From Neisseriaceae bacterium (GTDB lineage: Bacteria > Pseudomonadota > Gammaproteobacteria > Burkholderiales > UBA11063), in NCBI GenBank assembly GCA_003963245.1, contig RXJX01000001.1:32449-96448 (forward strand): 64,000 nucleotides of DNA, written 5' to 3'. Shown here piece by piece: positions 16,262-24,670 of this stretch. Each line of letters starts with the position of its first letter. Positions within the stretch are counted from its first letter, which is position 1. Below the pieces are notes generated by a model that made no database searches, was not told the origin of the DNA, and was given only the letters and a program-made list of their open reading frames with translations. A program made the translations under genes and the position numbers.

Positions 16262-17176
16262 ATGAGTTATTCCGTTACTAAAGAAAGAGTGATTGCTGCA
16301 TCGGCTTCGCAATTGTTAAACTATATCTCAGATTTTAATAACTGGGGTGGCTGGTCACCGTGGTTATGTCTGGATCATGAAACTATTGTAAATTGTCAAC
16401 ACGATTTTCTACAGTGGGAGAGTAAATTTACAGGTATGGGGCAGATGAAGCTGGTTAATAGCTCGACAAATGAGGTAAATATTGATCTGCAGTTTATTAA
16501 ACCATTTAAATCACAGGCAAAAGTAACTTTTAGTTTAGATGTGCTGAGTGAAAATGAGACCAAAGTTAGCTGGAAAATGGAGAGTAAATTACCTTGGTTC
16601 TTATGTTTCTTTAAAAAGATGTTTCAGGTTATGATCGGACGTGATTTTGAACGTGGTTTAATCAGACTTGAATATATGGTGAAATTAGGGCGTGTTCCAG
16701 CCAAGCTGGAGTATTTTGACATTCCTCAAAAAGTAAATGGTTTTAAAATCGCTGGTCTCTCGGCTGTTTGTAGCATGTCAGATATTGCCAATAGTATGTA
16801 TGATACATTTGGTAAATTACATGAACTTGTCGGTGAGGTTGATATTGTACCCTTAGGAATGGTTTGTTTTTGTGATAAATTTAAAATTAGTAAAGAAATA
16901 ATGTACTATACCGCAGCAGCAGTTTATGATGGGAATATTATCAATAATAGCGAGCTGATAAGTAAATCTATCCCTGAGCATAAAGCAATTAAAGTTACGC
17001 TAAATGGTAGCTATGATTTTATGGGAGACGCATGGGCTGGTGCTTATACTCATGTTCGTGGTTTAAAGCTTAAAGTTGATAAAAATGTTTCTCCCTACGA
17101 GGTATATATTAAAGGTCCGCATAATACCGAGAACCCAGAAGATTATATTACTGAAGTATATATGCCAGTTAAGTAA
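16262..17176 (+). CDS. SRPBCC plus GyrI-like effector-binding fusion
   Basis: 304 residues in two domains. Residues 1-~150 resemble SRPBCC/polyketide-cyclase folds (KERVIAASASQLLNYISDFNNWGGWSPW), a helix-grip ligand pocket. Residues ~160-300 resemble a GyrI/AraC effector-binding domain, ending in YEVYIKGPHNTENPEDYITEVYMPVK. There is no DNA-binding domain or signal peptide. The combination is known in uncharacterised proteins and suggests cytosolic small-molecule sequestration. A strong AAGGGGG site precedes the ATG. It is probably monocistronic, between rluE and mrr. Ligand unknown. Confidence 0.72.
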   Translation: MSYSVTKERVIAASASQLLNYISDFNNWGGWSPWLCLDHETIVNCQHDFLQWESKFTGMGQMKLVNSSTNEVNIDLQFIKPFKSQAKVTFSLDVLSENETKVSWKMESKLPWFLCFFKKMFQVMIGRDFERGLIRLEYMVKLGRVPAKLEYFDIPQKVNGFKIAGLSAVCSMSDIANSMYDTFGKLHELVGEVDIVPLGMVCFCDKFKISKEIMYYTAAAVYDGNIINNSELISKSIPEHKAIKVTLNGSYDFMGDAWAGAYTHVRGLKLKVDKNVSPYEVYIKGPHNTENPEDYITEVYMPVK

Positions 17177-17247
17177 TTGATTAAATTTATTTAATGGATA
17201 TAGACACTAATAATGTAGTAACTTTTTAAAGAAAGTTGTTGTGAGTA

Positions 17248-18150
17248 ATGATACAAAATTTTGAATATTTTATGTTGCCATTGCTGAAGATTATTTCTAA
17301 ACATCAGAGAATTTTTCTAAAAGACGCTATAGTTTTAATCAAACAGCAAGAAAAATATACGGATGAAGATTTATCTCAAACTATCAAAAGCGGTGCTTCG
17401 GTTATTGATAATCGTATAGCTTGGGCTAAAACATATCTTAAAGGTGCTGGTCTTATTGAGCAACCAAGTAGAGGTTCCCAAATTAATATCTCTTCGGAGG
17501 GCTTATCACTATTAAATCAGCAAATTGAATGTATTGATAAGAAGTTTTTATACCTTAAATGTAGTAAATATAGAGAATGGATAGAGGCGTTTAACTCCAA
17601 AGCAAAGTCAAATGAAATAGAAGTGCAATCAAATGCAGAGTCTAAAACAGAGACTCCTGAAGAGGAGCTAACAAAAGCATATGACTCAATGAAAAGCACG
17701 ACTTGTCGTGATTTATTGGATATTCTTTATAGTGTTGACCCATATAAATTTGAGAAAATCATTCTCGACTTATTGGTACGAATGGGGTATGGTAAAGCTA
17801 TTGAAACAAAGCGATCAAACGATGAAGGAATTGATGGCATAATTAATAAAGATGTACTTGGTTTAGAGAAAATTTATATTCAAGTTAAGCGTTACAATAA
17901 GCATAATAAAATTAGTCGCCCAACATTACAGGGGTTTGTTGGCTCCATTCACAACAAAGATAGTAAAGGATTATTTATTACTACTAGCAATTTTACTCCT
18001 GAAGCCGTTGAATATGCCAAGCAAGCTAATTTGGTTATAATTAATGGTATACAACTTACTGAGTTAATGTTTGATTATGATTTTGGCGTGCAAACGCGTA
18101 CTACTCTTAACATTAAACATATTGACGATGATTTTTTTAATGATGAGTAA
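17248..18150 (+). CDS. mrr: Mrr-type restriction endonuclease
   Basis: 300 residues. Residues ~1-95 form the Mrr N-terminal winged-helix domain, a charged linker follows (~115-150), and the catalytic domain covers ~155-275. The PD-(D/E)xK variant of Mrr is visible as E169, D196 (in NDEGIDG) and Q212-V-K214. Mrr cuts DNA carrying certain methylated bases and needs no own methyltransferase. It stands alone among housekeeping genes, so it is a solitary type IV-like system. Its A+T-rich codon use is like the accessory region, suggesting acquisition. Full-length and apparently intact. Confidence 0.87.
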   Translation: MIQNFEYFMLPLLKIISKHQRIFLKDAIVLIKQQEKYTDEDLSQTIKSGASVIDNRIAWAKTYLKGAGLIEQPSRGSQINISSEGLSLLNQQIECIDKKFLYLKCSKYREWIEAFNSKAKSNEIEVQSNAESKTETPEEELTKAYDSMKSTTCRDLLDILYSVDPYKFEKIILDLLVRMGYGKAIETKRSNDEGIDGIINKDVLGLEKIYIQVKRYNKHNKISRPTLQGFVGSIHNKDSKGLFITTSNFTPEAVEYAKQANLVIINGIQLTELMFDYDFGVQTRTTLNIKHIDDDFFNDE

Positions 18151-18188
18151 AAAGTTAAGCTGTTGTAATCATGGTATTGGAAAAAACT

Positions 18189-19568
18189 ATGAATTTTAAC
18201 CAAATCAACCTATTAACGCCCAAACAAGCCGACGATGATGTAATTTCAGTCAGTCAACTTAATAAACTAGCCAAATCAACCTTGGAAAGTCATCTGCCGA
18301 TTATGTGGATTAAAGGTGAAATTTCAGGGCTCAAAAGTTATGCTCATCTCTATTTTGATCTAAAAGACGAGGGTGCTAAGATTTCCTGTGTTATGTTTGC
18401 CAAATTAGCTGGGTTGCTAGATTTTTCGCTAGAAAATGGTACACAAGTTGAAGTCCGTGGGCGAGTTACGATTTACCCGCAAAACGGCAGTTATCAAATT
18501 AATGTTGAGCGAGTACGCAAAGTTGGTCTGGGTGCCCTATGGGAAGCCTATGCTCGCTTGATTGAGAAACTAAAAGCTGAAGGTTTGTTTGAGTTGAAAT
18601 ATAAAAAACCAATTCCAGTTTTCCCACGTGCGATTGGTGTGATTACTTCTAAAGAAGGCTCGGTGATTCGTGATGTAGTAACGACACTTCGCCGCCGGAT
18701 GCCAAACATTCCGTTGGTAATTTATCATAGTGCTGTGCAAGGTAGTGATGCGAGTATGCAATTAGTTCGTGCGATTCGTACCGCCAATCAACGTCAGGAA
18801 GTTGATGTTTTGATTGTCTGTCGTGGCGGAGGAAGTATGGAGGATTTGTGGTGCTTTAATGAAGAAGTTGTTGCACGCGAGGTGTTTAATAGTCAGATCC
18901 CACTGATTAGTGCGGTTGGGCATGAAACTGATACTACGATCATTGATTTTGTTTCGGATTTACGTGCGCCTACGCCAACTGCTGCTGCCGAATTGGTTGC
19001 TAAAAGTCGTAGTGAATGGCTTGAGGTTATACGCGGATTAGAGACAAGTCTCAAAACGCAAGTTTTTCAGCAATTAAATGATAAACAGCAGCGCTTGGAT
19101 CTCAATCTTGCTCAACTAAAAGCATTAAACCCACTCAATAAATTAGCGATGCAAACTCAGCGCTTAGCTCAATTAGAGCAGAAATTAACTCAGGTGATTC
19201 AGAGCAAATTATTAAAATTGCGCTGGCAACTGGATATTTACCAAAGTAAAATTATTCAGCTCAAGCCAGAGCTAGAGCCACAAATTGCGCGGTTAGAGCA
19301 ACTTAAATTACGTCTTACTCGTTCGTTTAATTCAGTTTATAAAGACCAGCAAATACGCTTAAGTAACTGTTTGCACAATCTCAACCTGCTCAACCCGCAT
19401 AATATTCTCACCCGCGGCTATGCGATCGTCCGCGATAATAATGGCAAGGTAATTCAGAGTATTAAACAGACCAAACATCATGGTAAAATTGCAATTACAC
19501 TTAGTGATGGACAGGTTAGTGCGATTGTCGATAAACAAAATTCACCAGAACAAAGTGAGTTGCTCTAA
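18189..19568 (+). CDS. xseA: Exodeoxyribonuclease VII large subunit XseA
   Basis: 459 residues from ATG 18189, chosen because TTGGAA lies 8 nt upstream; an in-frame ATG at 18171 lacks a site. An N-terminal OB fold (VSQLNKLAKSTLESHLPIMWIKGEISGLK) is followed by the catalytic domain with GVITSKEGSVIRDV, CRGGGSMEDLWCFNEE and SAVGHETDTTIIDFVSDLRAPTPTAAAE, all hallmark XseA motifs. A coiled-coil region (~270-400) that binds the small subunit XseB and the C-terminal HGKIAITLSDG complete it. XseB is not in the window. Confidence 0.95.
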   Translation: MNFNQINLLTPKQADDDVISVSQLNKLAKSTLESHLPIMWIKGEISGLKSYAHLYFDLKDEGAKISCVMFAKLAGLLDFSLENGTQVEVRGRVTIYPQNGSYQINVERVRKVGLGALWEAYARLIEKLKAEGLFELKYKKPIPVFPRAIGVITSKEGSVIRDVVTTLRRRMPNIPLVIYHSAVQGSDASMQLVRAIRTANQRQEVDVLIVCRGGGSMEDLWCFNEEVVAREVFNSQIPLISAVGHETDTTIIDFVSDLRAPTPTAAAELVAKSRSEWLEVIRGLETSLKTQVFQQLNDKQQRLDLNLAQLKALNPLNKLAMQTQRLAQLEQKLTQVIQSKLLKLRWQLDIYQSKIIQLKPELEPQIARLEQLKLRLTRSFNSVYKDQQIRLSNCLHNLNLLNPHNILTRGYAIVRDNNGKVIQSIKQTKHHGKIAITLSDGQVSAIVDKQNSPEQSELL

Positions 19569-19859
19569 TTATGCGTAAATTATTATATTCATAATATTGA
19601 TTTTTGAAGTCCGACAAAGTTCAAGATTCAAAGACGAAGAGTATTCACAAGTTAACCACTTGAATTTCATAGCTTAAATTTAGTTACTCATAGGTATTAT
19701 GTATAGTTATGTCGATTGAGTGTGGGTGAGTTGTGGATAACATACCTTATGAGCTTAATTCATATAATCGTCTGTTATAGCCTTTGAAATATGAGTTGTA
19801 CACATTGGCTATGAATAGGTTGACTAATTAAGTGTGCATAAATTGTGTATTATTGTTTA
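19569..19859. other. Upstream region of purT with two DnaA-box-like sites
   Basis: No gene seen. A perfect DnaA box TTATCCACA (opposite strand) lies at 19732-19740 and TGTGCATAA (TTATGCACA on the opposite strand) at 19833-19841. A TTGACT -35-like element is at 19820-19825 with A+T-rich sequence (TATTAT at 19848) after it, placing the probable purT transcript start right before the leader RNA at 19860. Spacing is not ideal for sigma-70. Confidence 0.4.
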
Positions 19860-19958
19860 CTCAATCAGATTCATTATCCTAGGTCGTTGATTTATTCCTT
19901 ACCTACTACCTGTAGGCTTTGTCATAAATCGCCTACTTGTATTTCGAATCAGTTTGAG
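19860..19958 (+). ncRNA. Candidate cis-regulatory RNA motif, copy A (purT leader)
   Basis: A fold shared with the pyrE leader at 37357-37463. P1 outer CTCAA (19860-19864)/TTGAG (19954-19958), P1 inner GATTC (19868-19872)/GAATC (19946-19950), P2 GATTTAT (19889-19895)/ATAAATC (19924-19930). Conserved single-stranded blocks are AGATTCATTAT (19867-19877), GGTCGTT (19882-19888), TGTAGG (19911-19916) and GCCTACTTGTATTTCGAATC (19931-19950). GTAGG in the P2 loop can pair with CCTAC at 19932-19936, giving an H-type pseudoknot that competes with a local CCTAC/GTAGG hairpin (19902-19916). The motif ends just before the purT ribosome-binding site, so translational control is plausible. No known riboswitch class matches. 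Confidence 0.7.
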
Positions 19959-19980
19959 GATTAATTAAAAAGGTTATGAT

Positions 19981-21174
19981 ATGTCAAAAATAGGAACACC
20001 ATTATCAAGTTCTGCTCTAAAAGTTATGCTTCTGGGTGGCGGAGAATTGGGTAAAGAAGTTGTTATTGCTTTGCAGCGCTTAGGCGTTGAAACCATTGTG
20101 GTTGATCGTTATGCTAATACTCCGGCGATGCAAGTTGCGCATTCTTCGCATGTAATTAATATGACTGATGCTCAGGCACTGCGTCAGTTAATTCATTCCA
20201 TTCGTCCACAGATTATTGTGCCAGAAATTGAAGCTATTGCTACAGAAGTGCTTTTAGAAATTGAAGAACAGCATATTTCGCGTGTAGTTCCGACAGCACG
20301 AGCAGTTAATTTAACCATGAATCGAGGCGGTATTCGACATCTGGTAGCTGAAGAGTTGCAGATTGCAACCTCTGCATATCGCTTTGCAACAAGTCTTCCT
20401 GAGTTACGCGAAGCTTGTGCCGCAATAGGTTATCCATGTTTTATCAAGCCAGTTATGTCATCATCAGGTAAAGGGCAGTCACGTATTACTTCTGCTGCTG
20501 AAATTGAGAATGCTTGGGAATATGCCAATAATTCTGGGCGAGTAAACAAATGCGAGGTAATTGTTGAGGCTCAAATAGACTTTGACTTTGAAATTACGCT
20601 ATTAACGGTTCGTGCTCAAGATGAAAATGGAGTAATTCAAAGTTACTTCTGCAATCCGATTGGACATCGTCAGGTTTCCGGTGATTATGTGGAAAGTTGG
20701 CAACCGCAAGTAATGAGTGAACAAGCATTAATCAATGCAAAGGAGATTGCCCACAAAGTAACTGAAAATCTTGGTGGAACTGGTTTGTTTGGTGTGGAAC
20801 TGTTTGTCAAAGGTGATATGGTTTGGTTTTCTGAAGTAAGTCCACGTCCGCATGATACTGGAATGGTTACGATGATAACCCAGTACCAGAATGAATTTGA
20901 ACTTCATTCCCGGGCAATTTTAGGATTGCCGGTTGATACCTCACAGAGAGAAGCAGGTGCAAGTCATGTGATTTATGCTGGCAAAGATGGTCGAGCCTTG
21001 GAATATAGTAACCTTAGACAAGCATTGGGCTATCCACACAGCGATTTACGTTTATTTGGCAAACCGGAAGGATTTGTCAAACGTCGCATGGGAGTTGCTC
21101 TTGCTTATGCTGATGATACTCACGATGCGCGCAGGATTGCTGCCAAGGTAGCAGAAACGGTCAAAGTTTTGTAA
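19981..21174 (+). CDS. purT: Formate-dependent GAR transformylase PurT
   Basis: 397 residues, ATP-grasp superfamily. PurT makes formylglycinamide ribonucleotide from GAR, formate and ATP in purine synthesis. The N-terminal [11 protein letters not shown] nucleotide-binding loop, the ATP-grasp core with [16 protein letters not shown], and [20 protein letters not shown] C-terminal residues ([16 protein letters not shown]) are diagnostic, and the length is normal. An AAAAAGG site lies 8-10 nt upstream of the ATG, close behind the structured leader motif, so expression is likely controlled by that RNA. Monocistronic. Confidence 0.96.
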   Translation: MSKIGTPLSSSALKVMLLGGGELGKEVVIALQRLGVETIVVDRYANTPAMQVAHSSHVINMTDAQALRQLIHSIRPQIIVPEIEAIATEVLLEIEEQHISRVVPTARAVNLTMNRGGIRHLVAEELQIATSAYRFATSLPELREACAAIGYPCFIKPVMSSSGKGQSRITSAAEIENAWEYANNSGRVNKCEVIVEAQIDFDFEITLLTVRAQDENGVIQSYFCNPIGHRQVSGDYVESWQPQVMSEQALINAKEIAHKVTENLGGTGLFGVELFVKGDMVWFSEVSPRPHDTGMVTMITQYQNEFELHSRAILGLPVDTSQREAGASHVIYAGKDGRALEYSNLRQALGYPHSDLRLFGKPEGFVKRRMGVALAYADDTHDARRIAAKVAETVKVL

Positions 21175-21208
21175 GCTCTAACCGTGACGGTGTATTAGCA
21201 TGATTCAT

Positions 21209-21370
21209 TTAATTATTATATGACAAACGGCTAGATGTTTTTGATAGTTTTTTTGTCAAATTAAGTCTGAGCGAGTTCGAATGACAATAATAAAGTTGAT
21301 TTTCTATTGCTTGCGCAGATGCAATTATTTTAATAGCACCAGTGATAATTCTAATAAAAAATGTCTTCAT
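21209..21370 (-). CDS. Small ORF, 53 aa, hypothetical
   Basis: ATG at 21370 preceded by an AAGGAA ribosome-binding site 8 nt upstream; stop TAA at 21209. The peptide starts MKTFFIRIITGAIKIIASAQ, amphipathic to hydrophobic, and continues with a basic polar part (NLTKKLSKTSSR). It fills part of the 476-bp gap between purT and the CNNM-type gene, on the opposite strand to both. The good ribosome-binding site is the main support; no family recognised. The rest of the gap (21371-21650) shows nothing clear. Confidence 0.35.
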   Translation of the reverse strand: MKTFFIRIITGAIKIIASAQAIENQLYYCHSNSLRLNLTKKLSKTSSRLSYNN

Positions 21371-21650
21371 GGTTTTTTCCTTGCTAAGTTACCGATTAAG
21401 TTTCAATTACTTATTACTTGATGATAGTATTATAAGAATTATGAACTATATTTAGCAATAATCAGAATTGATGATTGAAAAATACTTAAATCTGTGCTAG
21501 GGATGTTTATTAAGGTTTTGATGTCTATCAACATATTTTGCATTAAAGGAACAAATTCTCTGGGCAGATTGGGATGTACTGGTTTATGCGTTATATTTCC
21601 AGATTTCTGTTAATATTCATTCTCTGAGATATTGTCTTATAGGTAATTCA

Positions 21651-22892
21651 ATGGATATATTAAGTTTTATCGGTCTGTTTGTTTTATTGCTTGTTGCAAG
21701 TTTATTTTCGTTTTTAGAAACAGCGAGTGTTGCTATATCAGAGCATAAATTGATTGCATTAGCTGATGAAGAAGTCTGGGCAAGTTATGCGTTGAAATTA
21801 AAGCGGCAGCTAGAACGTGTGTTAATCTTTAGTTTATTTGGTAATAGCTTTTTTAATGCCTTAGTCACAACTTTATCGACAATGTTGGTATTAAAGATTT
21901 TTGGAACTGGTCACGAGCTTGTTTTATCCTTGTCAACACTATTAGTGACGTTGATGATCATTATTTTTTCAGAGGCTGCACCTAAAATTATTGCATCTAA
22001 AGCGCCTGTTGCGGTTTTACGTGCGGTTGCTATCCCTTTGTATTTTTTGTTTATTATTACCCGACCACTTATTTGGTTTATTGATAAAATAGTTTATTTT
22101 ATCACTAGAGCATTAGGTGTGGGGCATGCTGATGGAACCTCGCTTGATGAGTTAAAGGCAATTGTTGCCGATAAGCGTTCACCGTTTGCTGAAGATCATC
22201 GTTCAATACTCCTGAACTCGATTGAATTGGAACAATTAGCGATTAAAGAAGTTGTGATTCCTTTGCGTAATGCTGAGATAGTTAACCTAGATGATGAATT
22301 GCAAAATATCCGAGACCAACTACAGCATCCCCATCATACTCGAATATTAGTTTGCGAAGGTAGTCTTGATCAAATTATAGGTTTTATTCACGCCAAAGAC
22401 ATTTTATCCTTAGGTTCAGAAGAATATGATTTGAATGACCTGCGTGGGTTAATCCGTAAAATTAATTTTATTCCTGATTTTATTCCGATTATCAAGCAGT
22501 TAACTGAAGCTCAGAAGCAGCGCGAACGTATTTTTGTGGTGGTTAATGAGTACGGTGATACCTTGGGTATAGCTTGTCTTGAAGATATGCTTGAGATTGT
22601 TTTTGGTGATTTTACGACTGATGCTCCACACCGTAGCTATTTAATGATTGAAGAAGCTCCTGGACAATATATTGTTGATGGAGCTACGCTTGTACGAGAA
22701 TTTAATGAAGCATATAACTTAGATTTACCTGCAAGTTATGACGCAATGAGTATTAATGGTTTGATTATGAAGCATTTAGGCATTATTCCTAGTCCCAATT
22801 TCTGTTTCAGGATAAATAATTTATGTTTTGAAGTTTTGAATGTTGGTAAATATTGGGCCGAAAGAGTTCGTGTTTCACAGATCTCAGAATAA
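21651..22892 (+). CDS. CNNM/CBS-domain membrane protein (HlyC/CorC family)
   Basis: 413 residues. A DUF21/CNNM transmembrane domain with about four helices (~4-25, 58-80, 90-112, 123-145) begins LSFIGLFVLLLVASLFSFLETASVAIS. A CBS-pair module spans ~190-330 and a CorC_HlyC domain ~335-410. Family members act in Mg2+/Co2+ homeostasis, the CBS pair sensing nucleotides. Old names such as hemolysin are misleading. It precedes the pilus block by ~70 bp, and this adjacency (CNNM-family gene next to pilB-type genes) is not obviously functional. Inner membrane. Confidence 0.85.
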   Translation: MDILSFIGLFVLLLVASLFSFLETASVAISEHKLIALADEEVWASYALKLKRQLERVLIFSLFGNSFFNALVTTLSTMLVLKIFGTGHELVLSLSTLLVTLMIIIFSEAAPKIIASKAPVAVLRAVAIPLYFLFIITRPLIWFIDKIVYFITRALGVGHADGTSLDELKAIVADKRSPFAEDHRSILLNSIELEQLAIKEVVIPLRNAEIVNLDDELQNIRDQLQHPHHTRILVCEGSLDQIIGFIHAKDILSLGSEEYDLNDLRGLIRKINFIPDFIPIIKQLTEAQKQRERIFVVVNEYGDTLGIACLEDMLEIVFGDFTTDAPHRSYLMIEEAPGQYIVDGATLVREFNEAYNLDLPASYDAMSINGLIMKHLGIIPSPNFCFRINNLCFEVLNVGKYWAERVRVSQISE

Positions 22893-22964
22893 TTAAATCA
22901 GTACATTTGAGCATACATGATAAAATATCAGGTTAAATGGTAATAATTTTACAAAGCTAAAAAC

Positions 22965-24665
22965 ATGGCATTAAATAGTGGTATATTTACAATTTTGGCA
23001 CAAGCTGGGTTATTACAACCAGACGATATAAAAAAAGTTACAGATACAGCAGCTCAGGAGCGAATTTCAATAATTAGTGCTATATCTAAGGTGAAGCCTG
23101 AAATAACAGTTCATAAGATCATGAATATTCTTGCTTCATTTTATGGGATACCTGTTTTAGATATTGAAGCATTTAATCTTGATTTTATGCCAGTGGGTCT
23201 GATTAGTATGGATATTATTATCAATAACAAAATTGTACCACTGGTCAAACGAGGCAAGCTTTTGAAGCTTGCGGTTGTAGATCCAACCAATAAAGAATTA
23301 TTTGACTCAATTAGTTTTAAAACAGGTCTGAAGATTGATTTAATTCTAGTTGAAGAGTCTCAGTTGGAGCGGGTAATTAATCAAAACAGTAGTAATTATT
23401 TTAAAACTATTGATTTGGACGAATCCGCTTTGGAGGGGGTTGAATTTGCTACTGAAGATGACGGCGGTAGCACAGATATGGTTAATTCGGGTGATGATGA
23501 CCAGCCAATTGTAAAATTTGTACATAAAATGATTTTTGATGCCGTACAAATGGGGGCTTCTGATATCCATTTTGAACCATATGAAAAAAATTATCGTGTG
23601 CGTTATCGGATTGACGGTGTTTTAAGTGAAATTGCTACTCCTCCGATGGCGCTGAAAGATAAGATTGCTGCGCGGATTAAAGTGGTGTCAAAATTAGATA
23701 TTTCCGAACGGCGGGTGCCACAAGATGGACGTTTACGTCTTGCGGTGTCTCAAAATCAAATTATTGATTTCCGGGTTAGCACCTTGCCGACCTCATTTGG
23801 TGAAAAAATTGTGTTGCGGATTTTGGATCGTAAAGCTGCAAGCTTAGGGATTGAAGCTCTTGGATTTGATCCGGATCAGAAAAAAATTATTGTGGATTCA
23901 GTATCTCGTCCATACGGCATGGTGTTGGTAACTGGCCCTACGGGTTCGGGTAAAACGGTTTCCCTCTATACTTGTTTAAATATGCTTAACGACAGTAGCC
24001 GTAATATTTCAACAGCAGAAGATCCAATTGAGATCCCTTTGGCTGGAATCAACCAAGTAGCGATTAATGAAAAAACAGGTTTGACGTTTGGAGTAGCGCT
24101 TAGAGCTTTTTTACGGCAAGATCCTGATGTAATTATGGTTGGTGAGATTCGTGATTACGATACTGCCGAAATGGCAATCAAGGCAGCACAGACTGGACAT
24201 TTGGTACTGTCCACTTTGCATACTAATGACGCTCCATCGGCTTTGGTACGTTTAGTAAGTATGGGAGTTCCAGCCTATAATGTCGGCGATTCAATTTTGG
24301 CAATTATTGCTCAGCGTTTGGTACGTAGACTATGCCCACAGTGTAAGCGTTTGGCAAAAATGGAAAAAGTAGCCTTGATTGAGGCTGGGTTTACACCCGA
24401 AGAAGTAGATGCAGGATGGCAACCGTATATAGCGGTGGGCTGTTATGCTTGTCACAATACTGGCTATAAAGGACGGGTTGGTGTGTTTGAAACTATGGCG
24501 ATTTCAGACGAGCTTAAACGTTTGATTCTGTTAAGCGCAACATCTGTAGAGCTTGCTGCCCAAGCGCGCAAGGAAGGGGTGTTAAGTTTGCGGCAAAGCG
24601 GTCTAAATAAAGTGCGTTTAGGAGTAACCTCTTTATCTGAAATTGAAGCTAATACTAATGGGTAA
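22965..24665 (+). CDS. pilB: Type IV pilus assembly ATPase PilB
   Basis: 566 residues. An N-terminal GspE/MshEN domain (1-~150) is followed by the hexameric ATPase: Walker A GPTGSGKT (324-331), Asp box and Walker B IMVGEIRD (390-397), His box STLHTNDAPS. A zinc-binding tetracysteine is present (CPQC 457-460, CYAC 493-496). PilB powers pilus extension at the inner-membrane platform. It is 5 bp from pilC in the canonical order pilB-pilC-pilD-coaE, a betaproteobacterial arrangement. Confidence 0.96.
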   Translation: MALNSGIFTILAQAGLLQPDDIKKVTDTAAQERISIISAISKVKPEITVHKIMNILASFYGIPVLDIEAFNLDFMPVGLISMDIIINNKIVPLVKRGKLLKLAVVDPTNKELFDSISFKTGLKIDLILVEESQLERVINQNSSNYFKTIDLDESALEGVEFATEDDGGSTDMVNSGDDDQPIVKFVHKMIFDAVQMGASDIHFEPYEKNYRVRYRIDGVLSEIATPPMALKDKIAARIKVVSKLDISERRVPQDGRLRLAVSQNQIIDFRVSTLPTSFGEKIVLRILDRKAASLGIEALGFDPDQKKIIVDSVSRPYGMVLVTGPTGSGKTVSLYTCLNMLNDSSRNISTAEDPIEIPLAGINQVAINEKTGLTFGVALRAFLRQDPDVIMVGEIRDYDTAEMAIKAAQTGHLVLSTLHTNDAPSALVRLVSMGVPAYNVGDSILAIIAQRLVRRLCPQCKRLAKMEKVALIEAGFTPEEVDAGWQPYIAVGCYACHNTGYKGRVGVFETMAISDELKRLILLSATSVELAAQARKEGVLSLRQSGLNKVRLGVTSLSEIEANTNG

Positions 24666-24670
24666 ACAAA

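Noticed and set aside
19732..19841. Chromosomal origin oriC
   Set aside because: Only two DnaA-like boxes, no dnaA/dnaN/gidA neighbours and no AT-rich unwinding region next to them.
19860..19958. Purine riboswitch or Correia-type dispersed repeat
   Set aside because: The TATA, YTCTACC and CCGTAAA core of purine riboswitches is missing; terminal repeats of Correia elements are not seen, and stem covariation argues for RNA structure.
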